NCBI RefSeq assembly: GCF_001708185.1
Contig: NZ_MDDN01000003.1
Location: 124,001 to 188,000, forward strand
Source of the DNA: Lysinibacillus xylanilyticus
GTDB taxonomy: Bacteria > Bacillota > Bacilli > Bacillales_A > Planococcaceae
Direction: 5' to 3'
Length of the DNA: 64,000 bases
Shown: piece after piece, positions 1 through 8,912 of the stretch
How the letters are laid out: every line of letters begins with the position of its first letter
Position numbering within the stretch: the stretch's first letter is position 1
The notes under the pieces: generated by a model
Databases searched by the model: none
Seen by the model: only the letters and a program-made list of their open reading frames with translations
What the model was told of the DNA's origin: nothing
Program-made: the position numbers and the translations under genes

Positions 1-662
1 GCTCTTTAACCAAATGTCACTTTCGACTATTGGTGACGAATCGCAATCTTTTTTCGTATTTTTCCTTTTATGGTTTAATTATAATTCTTCTTCTTTTTAT
101 TGGAAACGAACTTGAGTCGGTGCTACCACTCAGCCTTAAGACTGATTTTCTTATCATTCACAAAATAAATGCAATAAACAGACAACCAAGAGTAGTTATC
201 TGTTCCTTAATCTTAAATATTTCATTTATGTCTGTTTTTTAAATTAGTTCTTGCAAGACTTTGTTATTCAAGCACCCAAAAATCCTCGATATAGTTAGAT
301 GACAGCACTTTCTAATCCAATTCTGCGTTAACTCGATAGTACATCATGAAATATGTTCCATAGTCTATAAACATTATTGAATGAATGTTTATCATAAAAT
401 TAATGATTTGTCCTAGTTATTTGAAAATTATTGATTAATTCACCAATTTTGGAAACTATTTATGTATAATGAATTTGAAGGAGGGGAATTTTAACAAAAG
501 TCTGACTGTAATGGTAAATGGATTGGCTTGTGACAAATAGCTGAGTTACTTCATTTCGAAATACGTATAGTTATTATGATAAGTATTCTTACATTATTTT
601 CAAACAGACGCAAAAAGAAAGATAGCAAAAAATATACTAGACATAAATAGTAGGAGGAAACA
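1..662. other. Intergenic region with no convincing gene
   Basis: AT-rich stretch before the first clear gene. One open frame at 30-242 encodes a hydrophobic 70-residue peptide but has no ribosome site and no family resemblance, so it is not called. The last 30 bases hold the AGGAGG ribosome site of the next gene. Nothing else was recognised. Confidence 0.5.
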
Positions 663-1517
663 ATGAAACTGAAAACAATCGCAGCATTATTCGTTATGCT
701 ACTTTTAGCATTCAATTTTGAGGTAGCTGATGCGAGCTCATTTAAAGAAGTTAAAGTTATTACAAGTTCATCTATTGAAGTATATGAAAAACCCGATGCA
801 TCCTCAAAAGTATTAGGAACTGTGACAGAAGGAACGCTTGTAACACAAATCAGCGAGGGACATAATGGTACATTTTCACGTATATCCTATCTAAATAAAG
901 ATGGGAAAATAGTAAATGGCTATATAGCTGATATTGCACTTGATGATGCTCTATACGGTATTCAGATAGCTAGTTCTAAAAGTGGTTTGGTAGTGAAACA
1001 AACACCATCATTGAAAGGAAAAACAGTTGCGACTCTACAACATAAAATGGTTGTGAAAGACTTCGGTTCTGTTGGAAACGGATGGTCATTGGTACAATAC
1101 GGTAATGTCATTGGCTATGCTACTACAAGTTTTATGAGTGAATCTAAACCAACAACAAAATATGTAGTAACACAAGGTCTTGTTGTTAGAAATATCGCTA
1201 GTCCTTCTGGAGATAATATCGGAGAACTTTCGAAAAACGAAGAAGTTTTAGTTCATTCTACAATTGCTGGTTGGTCATTTGTAACAACGCCACTGTACGG
1301 AGGTTATGTAATAGATTCACATTTAACTTCTAAAAATCCGTCGGCTAAAACTAGTAATGGATCAAGTGGCTCATCAACACCTTCAAACGGAAGTAAGTCA
1401 AAATATAAAAATTGTACAGAACTTCGTAAGGATCATCCAAATGGAGTAGGTAGCGATCACCCAGCTTATGAAAAAAAGCATGATCGTGATGGAGATGGAT
1501 GGGCTTGTGAAAGATAA
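663..1517 (+). CDS. Secreted SH3-domain protein with C-terminal excalibur motif
   Basis: A 284-residue exported protein. Residues 1-24 form a signal peptide ending in VADA-SS. Three SH3b-like segments follow (about 30-95, 100-150 and 165-220), each with the 'glVvR.tPs...G' pattern of bacterial SH3_3 domains. A Ser/Gly/Asn linker leads to a C-terminal excalibur calcium-binding motif (CTELRKDHPNGV then DRDGDGWACE). Proteins of this build usually bind the cell wall outside the cell, and excalibur domains often sit in extracellular nucleases and wall proteins. No enzyme domain is visible, so a wall-binding or calcium-dependent surface role is inference. The ATG has AGGAGG seven bases upstream. 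It is monocistronic with its own terminator. Confidence 0.8.
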   Translation: MKLKTIAALFVMLLLAFNFEVADASSFKEVKVITSSSIEVYEKPDASSKVLGTVTEGTLVTQISEGHNGTFSRISYLNKDGKIVNGYIADIALDDALYGIQIASSKSGLVVKQTPSLKGKTVATLQHKMVVKDFGSVGNGWSLVQYGNVIGYATTSFMSESKPTTKYVVTQGLVVRNIASPSGDNIGELSKNEEVLVHSTIAGWSFVTTPLYGGYVIDSHLTSKNPSAKTSNGSSGSSTPSNGSKSKYKNCTELRKDHPNGVGSDHPAYEKKHDRDGDGWACER

Positions 1518-1524
1518 TAAAATT

Positions 1525-1553
1525 AGCTACCTGTAATTGGGTAGCTTTTTTTT
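1525..1553 (+). terminator. Rho-independent terminator
   Basis: Stem AGCTACC / GGTAGCT followed by eight T residues, directly after the SH3/excalibur gene. Confidence 0.8.
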
Positions 1554-1586
1554 GATAAATTATTTAAGTTAATAATGCTCGATTTT

Positions 1587-2825
1587 TTAAATATATGATT
1601 TTCTTCGATAAATACTCAGCGTCAAGCCGATAGCAACGCTTCCTAGGAGCATTGGAAAAAGACCATAGCTAATAAATGGGATTGGCATTGACATAACGGG
1701 TACAAGGCCAAATAACATGAATACTTGGTAGACAATTTGTGTTGTTAAAAAGGCAAGCCCACCTATAATTAATAAACGACCATATTCGTTATGAATGAAA
1801 CCTAGTGTGTGTGCTATACGATAAATAATGAAGCCAAGAATACATAAAACGATTACTCCTGCAATAATCCCATACGATTGTAAAATCGTGAGTAATACAA
1901 AATCAGTATGTGCTCCACCCGCAAATGTTTGACTGCTGGAGCCAAACCAAGTGAGGTCCTTCATCGCAGTTGAAATAAATAGTACGTTAGAAGAATCTTC
2001 TAAACCTGGTGTAAAGATCGTCTTCATTCGTGCAAGCTGATACGGTTCTAATGGCGCAACCATTAAGTATCCGATAAAAACAACAAATAGAAAACTAAAT
2101 GCTGCAGTAATGGCTAGCTTGTGCTTACGAGAAAAGCTGCTTGTAAAAAATAATGTGGCAACAATCGCTGTATAGGTACTGAGTAAAGAAATGTCCGATA
2201 ATCGCAAGTAAAAATATACGCCTATCGCATAAAGAATAAGTAGAAACCATAATGATTTTTTTTGTTTAGCGAAAAGCCCAGCAAAAGAAATTAAAAAGAG
2301 AGGCAACGTCATCCAACCTTGAATTTCAAGAGGACCTGCTTTAAAGAAAATTACACCATTGATCGCTTCGTTCCCATTTAAGACAATGAGAAACAAAAGA
2401 CATGCAAGTATATACATATGCGTTGAATAGCGCTCTAGCTTGCGAAAATCGAATTGCATTAAGAAAATCGCCACAGCAATGCCAGCAATAACAATAACGA
2501 AATTACGTATGATAAAATCTCGTAAAGAGAGCTCTGCCGGCAGGAGCGGTAAGAAGCTACACATTGCTGCCAGCACAAATGGAATAACTAGTAGCCAATC
2601 GATTTTCGGCTGATGTATCTGATTGAGCGAGATACCAAGTTTCGTTGCATTACCCATTTCAAGCACCGCCTGATGTTCCGCATCGGTATCGTTGTATCCA
2701 TTTTCCTGCCAAGCCTGCTTCGACTTCGCTAAATGATACGTCAACTCCTTTTCAACCGAATCATGTGCCTCCTTATTGCGAATATGTCCCTTTACGTGTT
2801 GAATATAGTCCTTAATCGTTCGCAT
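1587..2825 (-). CDS. FtsW/RodA/SpoVE-like membrane protein with N-terminal HAAS (permease prefix) domain
   Basis: A 412-residue protein. Residues 1-65 are a soluble helical segment (YIQHVKGHIRNKEAH, LEMGNATKLG) matching the HAAS or permease-prefix domain often encoded beside PadR regulators. The rest has about ten transmembrane helices with SEDS features, including the C-terminal PFISYGLFPML that resembles the FtsW/RodA 'PFiSyGgss' region. SEDS proteins polymerise peptidoglycan glycan strands, but the HAAS fusion points to a regulated, possibly sporulation- or stress-linked variant. It overlaps the upstream PadR gene by 14 bases. The start has AAGGAGG six bases upstream. Whether the catalytic aspartate of SEDS polymerases is kept could not be judged by eye. 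Confidence 0.8.
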   Translation of the reverse strand: MRTIKDYIQHVKGHIRNKEAHDSVEKELTYHLAKSKQAWQENGYNDTDAEHQAVLEMGNATKLGISLNQIHQPKIDWLLVIPFVLAAMCSFLPLLPAELSLRDFIIRNFVIVIAGIAVAIFLMQFDFRKLERYSTHMYILACLLFLIVLNGNEAINGVIFFKAGPLEIQGWMTLPLFLISFAGLFAKQKKSLWFLLILYAIGVYFYLRLSDISLLSTYTAIVATLFFTSSFSRKHKLAITAAFSFLFVVFIGYLMVAPLEPYQLARMKTIFTPGLEDSSNVLFISTAMKDLTWFGSSSQTFAGGAHTDFVLLTILQSYGIIAGVIVLCILGFIIYRIAHTLGFIHNEYGRLLIIGGLAFLTTQIVYQVFMLFGLVPVMSMPIPFISYGLFPMLLGSVAIGLTLSIYRRKSYI

Positions 2826-3207
2826 AGCGTGCCTCCTTCAGTAATTGCTGAATAGAAGGGAGTTTGTGCGTTTCTTTGTTAAGCTTTGTCAATAGCTTGA
2901 CGCCCTTATTAGAAAGTACATATCTTTTTTCGTTCTCCTGCCATTCACTAACGACTAGCTGCTGTTGTTCGAGGCGATGAAGCATGGCATAAATCATCCC
3001 TTCATTTAAATGGACTGTCTGTTTGTTGTTAGTATAAAGTAGCTGCGTGAGCTCATAGCCTGTGCGTGTCGTTTGTAGCATCGATAAGAGCATTTGATCA
3101 GAAAATTCCTCATGAATGCCTTTACGTATAGCTTCTCGATGTTGTTCTGTAAACTGCACTTTTTTAAAGTGATTTTTCATCGCTTGTTTAAAACGTGTTT
3201 CCGTCAA
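2812..3207 (-). CDS. PadR-family transcriptional regulator
   Basis: A 131-residue winged-helix protein. The PadR core is visible as LLSMLQTTRTGYELTQLL then a wing with MIYAMLHRLEQQQLVVSEW and RYVLSNKGVKLL. PadR proteins usually repress nearby membrane-protein genes. Here it lies between an ECF sigma factor and a HAAS/FtsW-like gene, overlapping both (20 bases upstream, 14 downstream), so the three are one translationally coupled unit. The TTG start is supported by AGGAGGG eight bases upstream. The ligand is unknown. HAAS domains are thought to work with PadR proteins, so the downstream product may modulate this regulator (inference). Confidence 0.85.
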   Translation of the reverse strand: MTETRFKQAMKNHFKKVQFTEQHREAIRKGIHEEFSDQMLLSMLQTTRTGYELTQLLYTNNKQTVHLNEGMIYAMLHRLEQQQLVVSEWQENEKRYVLSNKGVKLLTKLNKETHKLPSIQQLLKEARYAND

Positions 3208-3739
3208 ATGGATTCCCTCCTAACGCTTTTTGTAACAAAGTACGTGCCTTATGAAGTCTCGTTTTCACCGTGTTTTTATTCATTGATAAAATACTGGCAA
3301 TTTCCTGAACCGAATACTCCTCAAAATAATAAAAGTAAATCACTTCACGATACTTAACAGGGAGTGTCATCACAAGGTCAAACAACGCCTCGTTCTCACT
3401 ATTTTGAACGACCTGTTCTAACAAATTATCCGTTTCCAGTGTTTCCGCTAACACATTCGTTTCGGTAACATCAACGTTTTTCTTGTACCAGCTCTTGAGA
3501 TAGTCCTTTGAATGATTAATAGCAATACGCCACAACCAAGTCTTCATACTAGCTTTCCCTCGGTAGCTAGGAAGGGCCTTATAGCACTTTATAAAAATCT
3601 CTTGTGTTAAATCCTCAGCAAGGGCCGCATCATGTACATATGTATAAACGAGCTGTAGAACTTCTTGACCATAGTCTGTCATTAGCTCCTCAATCACCGA
3701 ATTTCGTGATAATGCGCTTATTTGAATCGTTTCCTCCAT
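3188..3739 (-). CDS. RNA polymerase ECF-type sigma-70 factor
   Basis: A sigma-70 factor of about 183 residues. Region 2 is seen in VLQLVYTYVHDAALAEDLTQ and SMKTWLWRIAINHSKDYLKS. Region 4 is seen in LVMTLPVKYREVIYFYYFEE with the helix-turn-helix VQEIASILSMNKNTVKTRLH. It recruits core RNA polymerase to alternative promoters, probably including its own. I chose the second ATG because GGAGGG lies six bases upstream of it and touches the first ATG (3745). It opens the sigma-PadR-HAAS/FtsW operon. No classical anti-sigma gene follows, so control may run through PadR and the membrane-anchored HAAS protein (inference). Confidence 0.9.
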   Translation of the reverse strand: MEETIQISALSRNSVIEELMTDYGQEVLQLVYTYVHDAALAEDLTQEIFIKCYKALPSYRGKASMKTWLWRIAINHSKDYLKSWYKKNVDVTETNVLAETLETDNLLEQVVQNSENEALFDLVMTLPVKYREVIYFYYFEEYSVQEIASILSMNKNTVKTRLHKARTLLQKALGGNPFDGNTF

Positions 3740-4024
3740 TTTCATCCCTCCTTACCTGTTCATACATTAGACGACTGCCAAATAGTACCGGTTTTGCTTT
3801 TATTATATAAAAAATCATCGATACTACTTCATTTTTAATTGAATCGAAGGATAGGCAATCATTTCATATGATTTTTGATAGGAGTTGCGAGCCTTTGGAA
3901 AGTGTTCTAGATGTTTAATGTGAGGGGTACATTAATAGAAGTATGAACCAATGGAAAAAATCTAATAGAATTACCGCCATTAGAGAGGTTAAAGAATCAA
4001 AACTATTAGGAAGAGGGGTAAACC

Positions 4025-5047
4025 TTGAATAAATTTTTCGTTTTTTTGATTATTGTATTTATTTGTATAGTCTTTAGTAATAAGATATTTTCAATTGCTA
4101 ATAGTCCTTCCGAATCTAAGCTTTACATAAATGTTTTTGATCCTAAAAGCTTGATGTTTACATTTTATCAATACGACCAGATTCAAAATAAAAGTAAATT
4201 ATTATTAAGTAAGGAAACGGCAGATTATACTTCTTTCGCTTATACTGAAGGTAATAATAAATTGTATTTTGCAGATGGTATATCAGATCGTACAATACAA
4301 TTATTTGAAAATGACCTAAATACTAATCAAATGAAACAGTTAACCACTGTATTTAATAACGTTGACTTTATCCAAATAGACAAAGAACAAAAAATGATCT
4401 TTATGAGAGTCTTATTAAGAGATGAATTTAAAAATTTTCATATGGCTACCTATAATCTTGAAACACAGAAAATACAAATTTGGGAAGAAGAAAATAAGGA
4501 TAGAAGTGTTTTAGATTTTAATTATAACCCAAACAATAATCAATTAATTGTAGTATCTTTCTCCCAGGACGAACATCAGAAGAAACTTGACGAGGCTAAT
4601 AAAAATCAAACCAAATTACAACCAACCAAATACAGTTTAGATATTTATGATATTGAAGGACAAAAAAAGAAACATATAGCGAATGTGGAGAGATTTATAA
4701 GTGGAGCATCATTGGCGCCAGATGCTAATTCGGTTATCATCAGCTATGATGAAGCTATAGACAGTCCTATTTCGCATGTTGTAGAAATAGATATTAAATC
4801 AAAAAAGGTAAAGCCTTTACTAGATCGTAGTGGTATTTATTCGAAAATTCGCTTCGTAAAATTCGATGAAAAAAAAGAAGGGTTTTATTTCTTATCTAGT
4901 GTGATTGATGAAGAAAAGGGTTATAGTATTTTGAAAATACCTAAAGAGAGCGTACTTTCATACTATGACATTACGAAACAGAAAGTTAAAAATATATGGC
5001 GGGCTGAAAATAGTGTCATTGTAAACTATTCAGCTGATAATTTTTAA
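4025..5047 (+). CDS. Secreted or membrane-anchored beta-propeller-like protein (TolB-type), function unknown
   Basis: A 340-residue protein with an N-terminal hydrophobic segment (about residues 4-24) that is a signal peptide or anchor. The rest is rich in repeated beta-strand pairs such as YTEGNNKLYFADG, IQIDKEQKMIFMRV and FNYNPNNNQLIVVSF, spaced as in WD40/TolB-like propellers. No catalytic motif is visible. The start is TTG with GGAAGAGGGG upstream, the only reasonable ribosome site. It stands alone in the same direction as argS. The function is unknown; an extracytoplasmic sensor or binding protein is the most that can be said. Confidence 0.6.
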   Translation: MNKFFVFLIIVFICIVFSNKIFSIANSPSESKLYINVFDPKSLMFTFYQYDQIQNKSKLLLSKETADYTSFAYTEGNNKLYFADGISDRTIQLFENDLNTNQMKQLTTVFNNVDFIQIDKEQKMIFMRVLLRDEFKNFHMATYNLETQKIQIWEEENKDRSVLDFNYNPNNNQLIVVSFSQDEHQKKLDEANKNQTKLQPTKYSLDIYDIEGQKKKHIANVERFISGASLAPDANSVIISYDEAIDSPISHVVEIDIKSKKVKPLLDRSGIYSKIRFVKFDEKKEGFYFLSSVIDEEKGYSILKIPKESVLSYYDITKQKVKNIWRAENSVIVNYSADNF

Positions 5048-5199
5048 TGAGTAAAGAGTGCTTAGTACAACGCCCAAATATAAAGAGAGCAATCTAGCTA
5101 AATTTTATTTGCGCGAAAAACATTACAAAAATACTCTCCATTGCCCTGAGAAGATGTTTTGGCGTTGTTTAATTAAATCAAATAATTCAGAAAAAACCA

Positions 5200-5228
5200 T
5201 TGACTTTAGAAAGTTGTGCCTGTAAAAT
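5200..5228 (+). promoter_or_regulatory. Sigma-A promoter of the argS leader
   Basis: TTGACT, 17-base spacer, TAAAAT. It lies about 30 bases before the T-box leader begins. Confidence 0.6.
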
Positions 5229-5249
5229 ATTTCAAAATCAATAAAAAAA

Positions 5250-5487
5250 TTCGATGAAAAAGAGAGTAGTTTATGGTGGGACTGGAAAGCGATTTAGGGA
5301 CGGTGTGAGCCTAATGCAGCAACCATAAATGAAACGCACTTTGGAGAAGGTTCTCGAATGAGTAGTAGAGAATACCGGGGAGTCACCTCGTTAACAACGG
5401 AAAGTGGTCATATAATTTGGCAACTAGAGTGGTACCACGGGATAACTATGCTCTCGTCTCTATTTTAGAGACGAGGGCTTTTTTTAT
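5250..5487 (+). promoter_or_regulatory. T-box leader of argS
   Basis: The conserved T-box (AGAGTGGTACCACGG) lies at 5426-5440. It follows long helical segments with the typical 'GAATGAGTAGTAGAG' region, and precedes a strong terminator with stem CTCGTCTC / GAGACGAG and a T-run at 5453-5486. Uncharged tRNA binding to such leaders stabilises an antiterminator and lets the synthetase gene be read. The neighbour argS implies tRNA-Arg. I did not resolve the specifier codon. Confidence 0.9.
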
Positions 5488-5614
5488 CTTCATTCAGCAG
5501 AAAACGCTTATCTCTAAAGGTAAGAGATGAAAAGGGGATGTGTTTCTTTATCAGTGAGTTTCCAACTCCATTGAATGAAGCCTTCGGACGCAATTCCATC
5601 AAGGTAAAATTGAT
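5484..5614 (+). repeat. Degenerate copy of a dispersed palindromic repeat family
   Basis: Between the T-box terminator and argS lie scattered pieces shared with the better copies at 16401-16494 and 34103-34320: TTTATCTTCATTCAGC, TTGAATGAAGCC, then CGGACGCAATT...AAATTGATT. The middle is replaced or lost. The segment is tolerated inside the argS leader transcript, upstream of the ribosome site. Confidence 0.5.
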
Positions 5615-5638
5615 TATATATTGGGAGGAGAAAAAAAC

Positions 5639-7312
5639 ATGCATACACAAATCGCGAAAAGCATTGCTGAGGCATTAAAGAATGAGCTTTCTGTCAACGA
5701 AATTCAACATTTACTGGAGAAACCGAAAAAATTGGACTTAGGGGATGTGGCATTTCCATGCTTTATACTAGCTAAGAAATTAGGGAAATCGCCTCACAGT
5801 ATCGCTTCCGAAATTAAAAACAATATAAGTTGTGAAATAGTGCAAGATGTTCAAGTAGTAGGTGGTTACGTCAATATTTTTTACGATCAGCCGATGATTA
5901 CAAAACAGGTAATTAGCCGAATAGTAAAAGAAAAAAATTTATATGGAACCCAACAGGAATCAAAAGGAAATGTAGTTTTTGATTTTTCTTCCCCTAATAT
6001 AGCGAAGCCTTTTTCAATGGGCCATTTACGTTCTACAGTAATCGGTAATGCTTTGGCAAACATTGCCGAGAAAAATGGCTATAAAGCAATTCGTATTAAT
6101 CATTTAGGGGACTGGGGAACACAATTTGGAAAATTAATCGTGTCCTATAAAAAATGGGGAGATCAACAAAAAATTGAAGCTGCTCCCATAAAGGAATTAT
6201 TAAAAATATATGTGCAGTTCCATGAAGAAGCGGAGCAGGATGACACACTCAATGAACAGGCACGTGCCGCATTTAAAGCATTAGAGGATGGGGATGAAGG
6301 GACATTAGCTCTTTGGCAATGGTTTAGAGATGCATCACTTGTAGAATTCAAGACCATTTATCAACTGCTGGGCATTGATTTTGATTCATTTGATGGGGAA
6401 GCTTTTTACAATGATAAAATGGCTGCTGTTGTGAAAGAGCTAGAAGAAAAACAACTGCTAGTGAAATCGGATGGTGCGTATGTCGTTGAATTAGACAATA
6501 TGCCACCCTGCTTAATAACGAAAGCAGACGGTGCTACGCTTTATGCTACCCGTGATTTAGCAGCAGCTTTTTATCGACAAAAACAATATGGCCCTAAAAA
6601 GATATTTTATGTTGTAGGAAATGAACAATCTCTCCATTTTAAACAACTATTTAAAGTTATTGAGAAAATGGGCTATAACTGGGCAAAAGACTTACAGCAT
6701 GTTCCTTTCGGGATGATTCTGCAAGACGGGAAAAAAATGTCGACGCGTAAAGGCAAGATTGTTCTTTTAGCAGATGTACTAAAGGAAGCGATTGCTACAG
6801 CGAAGCGAAATATCGATGAAAAAAACCCAATGCTTGTGCAGAAAGATAGCATCGCACATCAGGTCGGTGTTGGTGCAGTCATTTTTAACGATTTAAAAAA
6901 TGATCGTCTACACGATATTGAGTTTTCCATTGAGGACATGATGAATTTTGAGGGAGAAACAGGGCCATATATTCAATATACTTATGCACGTATTTCATCT
7001 CTTTTAGAAAAAGCAGAAGACAACGGTAACGAAGTATTTTGTGAAACATTAGGTGAGCAAGCATGGCCAGTCATTTTATTACTAGAACAGTTTCCCAATG
7101 TAATTACCAACGCTTTTGAGCAAGCAGATCCATCACAAATTGCTAAATATGCCCTACAATTAGCGCGTCTATTTAATAAATATTATGCACAAAATAAAGT
7201 ATTGGTCGATGACAACCAAAGAAGTTCACGATTAGCATTTTGTCAATGTGTATCTGTTGTTTTAAAAGAATCGTTAGCATTGTTAGGAATTGAAGCGCCT
7301 AAAAATATGTAG
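5639..7312 (+). CDS. argS: Arginyl-tRNA synthetase
   Basis: Class I synthetase of about 557 residues that charges tRNA-Arg with arginine in the cytosol. Visible features are the N-terminal Arg_tRNA_synt_N (DLGDVAFPCF), the HIGH-type motif SPNIAKPFSMGHLRSTVIGN, the KMSKS-like GKKMSTRKG, and a C-terminal DALR anticodon-binding domain (YIQYTYARISSLL onward). The length fits the family. The ATG at 5639 has GGGAGG about ten bases upstream; an in-frame TTG at 5621 precedes the ribosome site and is rejected. A T-box leader controls it. Many Bacillales carry a second argS elsewhere, so this may be the amino-acid-responsive copy (inference). Confidence 0.95.
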   Translation: MHTQIAKSIAEALKNELSVNEIQHLLEKPKKLDLGDVAFPCFILAKKLGKSPHSIASEIKNNISCEIVQDVQVVGGYVNIFYDQPMITKQVISRIVKEKNLYGTQQESKGNVVFDFSSPNIAKPFSMGHLRSTVIGNALANIAEKNGYKAIRINHLGDWGTQFGKLIVSYKKWGDQQKIEAAPIKELLKIYVQFHEEAEQDDTLNEQARAAFKALEDGDEGTLALWQWFRDASLVEFKTIYQLLGIDFDSFDGEAFYNDKMAAVVKELEEKQLLVKSDGAYVVELDNMPPCLITKADGATLYATRDLAAAFYRQKQYGPKKIFYVVGNEQSLHFKQLFKVIEKMGYNWAKDLQHVPFGMILQDGKKMSTRKGKIVLLADVLKEAIATAKRNIDEKNPMLVQKDSIAHQVGVGAVIFNDLKNDRLHDIEFSIEDMMNFEGETGPYIQYTYARISSLLEKAEDNGNEVFCETLGEQAWPVILLLEQFPNVITNAFEQADPSQIAKYALQLARLFNKYYAQNKVLVDDNQRSSRLAFCQCVSVVLKESLALLGIEAPKNM

Positions 7313-7481
7313 TCGCTTCTATATCATCGTTGTAGATGCATTTTCAGTCATTTATTGCCATGAAATTGACCGCAACTAGAAAAAATGGTACAAGGAAATA
7401 GTGTGAAATTTAAGGTCTTATCAGCATGTTAGACTTTAGTGGAATTTTTCGAATTATATAGAGAGAAGGTTTTTAGAAAGT

Positions 7482-8660
7482 ATGAAGAAAAAGCAATGGC
7501 GTGTTTCCGCGCTACTTGTGATTGTCAGTATTTTTTTCGTTGCACTCAATATGCGGCCAGCAGTCACAGGGATTGGACCACTATTTAATGTACTTTTGGA
7601 GTCACTCCATGTATCCAATACAAAAATGAGCTTTTTAACGTCTATTCCGGTGTTTTGTATGGGACTCTTTGCACCATTCGCTGTACCCTTACAAAGGAAA
7701 CTCGGAACAAAAACAGCGATCACGCTACTACTAATCATCATCGCATTAGCAAATGGGCTACGCTTTTTTAAAGAAAGCTATGGACTACTTGTTGTCACAA
7801 GCTTTGCTGCAGGGTTTGCCATTGCGCTTATTGGTCCAATGTTAAATGCCTATATAAAAAAGAAATTCCCGACCCGTTTTACAACAGTTGTAGGTATTTA
7901 TTCGTTTGGAATAGGAACAGGGGCAACATTAAGTGCAGCACTAACAGTAACATTTTATAATCATTTTCATGAGAGCTGGACTATGGCGCTTGGCAGTTGG
8001 GCAGTACTAGCAATGATCGCTCTTGTCATTTGGTTACTGACAATACAAAAAGACCAGGACGAGTTATCAGAAACAGATGTATTGAGTAAAAATGATGCGC
8101 GAAATCCATGGAAAAATGTTCGTGCTTGGACTATTTTAATTTATTTTGGTTTACAAACATCTTTGTTTTTCTCAATGATGTCTTGGTTAGTACCGATGAT
8201 ACAGGATAAGGGCTATTCACTTGTCGCTGCAAGTTCTATGCTAACTTTTATGTCGATCGTTCAAATGATTGGAAATATCACTGTCCCTATACTAATGGAA
8301 AAGTGGGCGAATCGAATGGGTTGGCTTTTCTCTTTAGGAATCCTAGGTATTATCGGCTTTGCACTACTATGGTTAAGTTCAGGTGCTATGTTGTGGATTG
8401 CCGTATTAATAATAGGGATCGTTTTAAGTGGCTTATTTCCAATTGGTCTATTGTTACCATTGGACGAGGCAAAAAATGATGAGGAGGCCAATAGCTGGTC
8501 ATCAATGGTGCTTTCCGGAGGCTTTATGATAAGTGCCATCATTCCTATACTAATCGGTTATTGCTATGATGTGACGGGTAATCATACATTTACCTATGCC
8601 ATATTTATGCTGTTAATGCTTGGCATAGTAGCTACTACAATTATTCTAAAGAAAAAATAA
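7482..8660 (+). CDS. CynX/NimT-family MFS transporter
   Basis: A 392-residue twelve-helix transporter. The start of helix 1, ALNMRPAVTGIGPL, is the signature of the CynX/NimT (cyanate, 2-nitroimidazole) branch of the major facilitator superfamily. The loop after helix 2 carries PLQRKLGTKTAI. Members of this branch export or import small organic anions, but the substrate of this one cannot be read from sequence. The gene stands alone, follows argS after 170 bases and ends in its own terminator. Confidence 0.85.
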   Translation: MKKKQWRVSALLVIVSIFFVALNMRPAVTGIGPLFNVLLESLHVSNTKMSFLTSIPVFCMGLFAPFAVPLQRKLGTKTAITLLLIIIALANGLRFFKESYGLLVVTSFAAGFAIALIGPMLNAYIKKKFPTRFTTVVGIYSFGIGTGATLSAALTVTFYNHFHESWTMALGSWAVLAMIALVIWLLTIQKDQDELSETDVLSKNDARNPWKNVRAWTILIYFGLQTSLFFSMMSWLVPMIQDKGYSLVAASSMLTFMSIVQMIGNITVPILMEKWANRMGWLFSLGILGIIGFALLWLSSGAMLWIAVLIIGIVLSGLFPIGLLLPLDEAKNDEEANSWSSMVLSGGFMISAIIPILIGYCYDVTGNHTFTYAIFMLLMLGIVATTIILKKK

Positions 8661-8665
8661 TTTTG

Positions 8666-8701
8666 AGGCATGCGAGAATTTACGCGCATGTCTTTTTTTT
8701 A
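8666..8701 (+). terminator. Rho-independent terminator
   Basis: Stem CATGCG / CGCATG with a run of eight T residues, six bases after the MFS gene. Confidence 0.7.
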
Positions 8702-8912
8702 TAAATAATATTTCAAACGCGATTTATAAGTCATTTTTCATAGTAAAGCTAGAAAAGAGTCGTTTTTTATAGGTATATCGAATTGGATAAAAGGGATGTG
8801 TAGTATTTTCACAACATATAGAACTTAATAATATTATTATGTAAACTTGAAACGTATAAAAACCTTGTTTATGATAGAGTAGAAAGATCTTTAAGAAAGT
8901 TTTGGTGAACGT

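Noticed and set aside
30..242. Open frame for a 70-residue hydrophobic peptide
   Set aside because: No ribosome site, AT-rich composition that gives such frames by chance, and no family resemblance.
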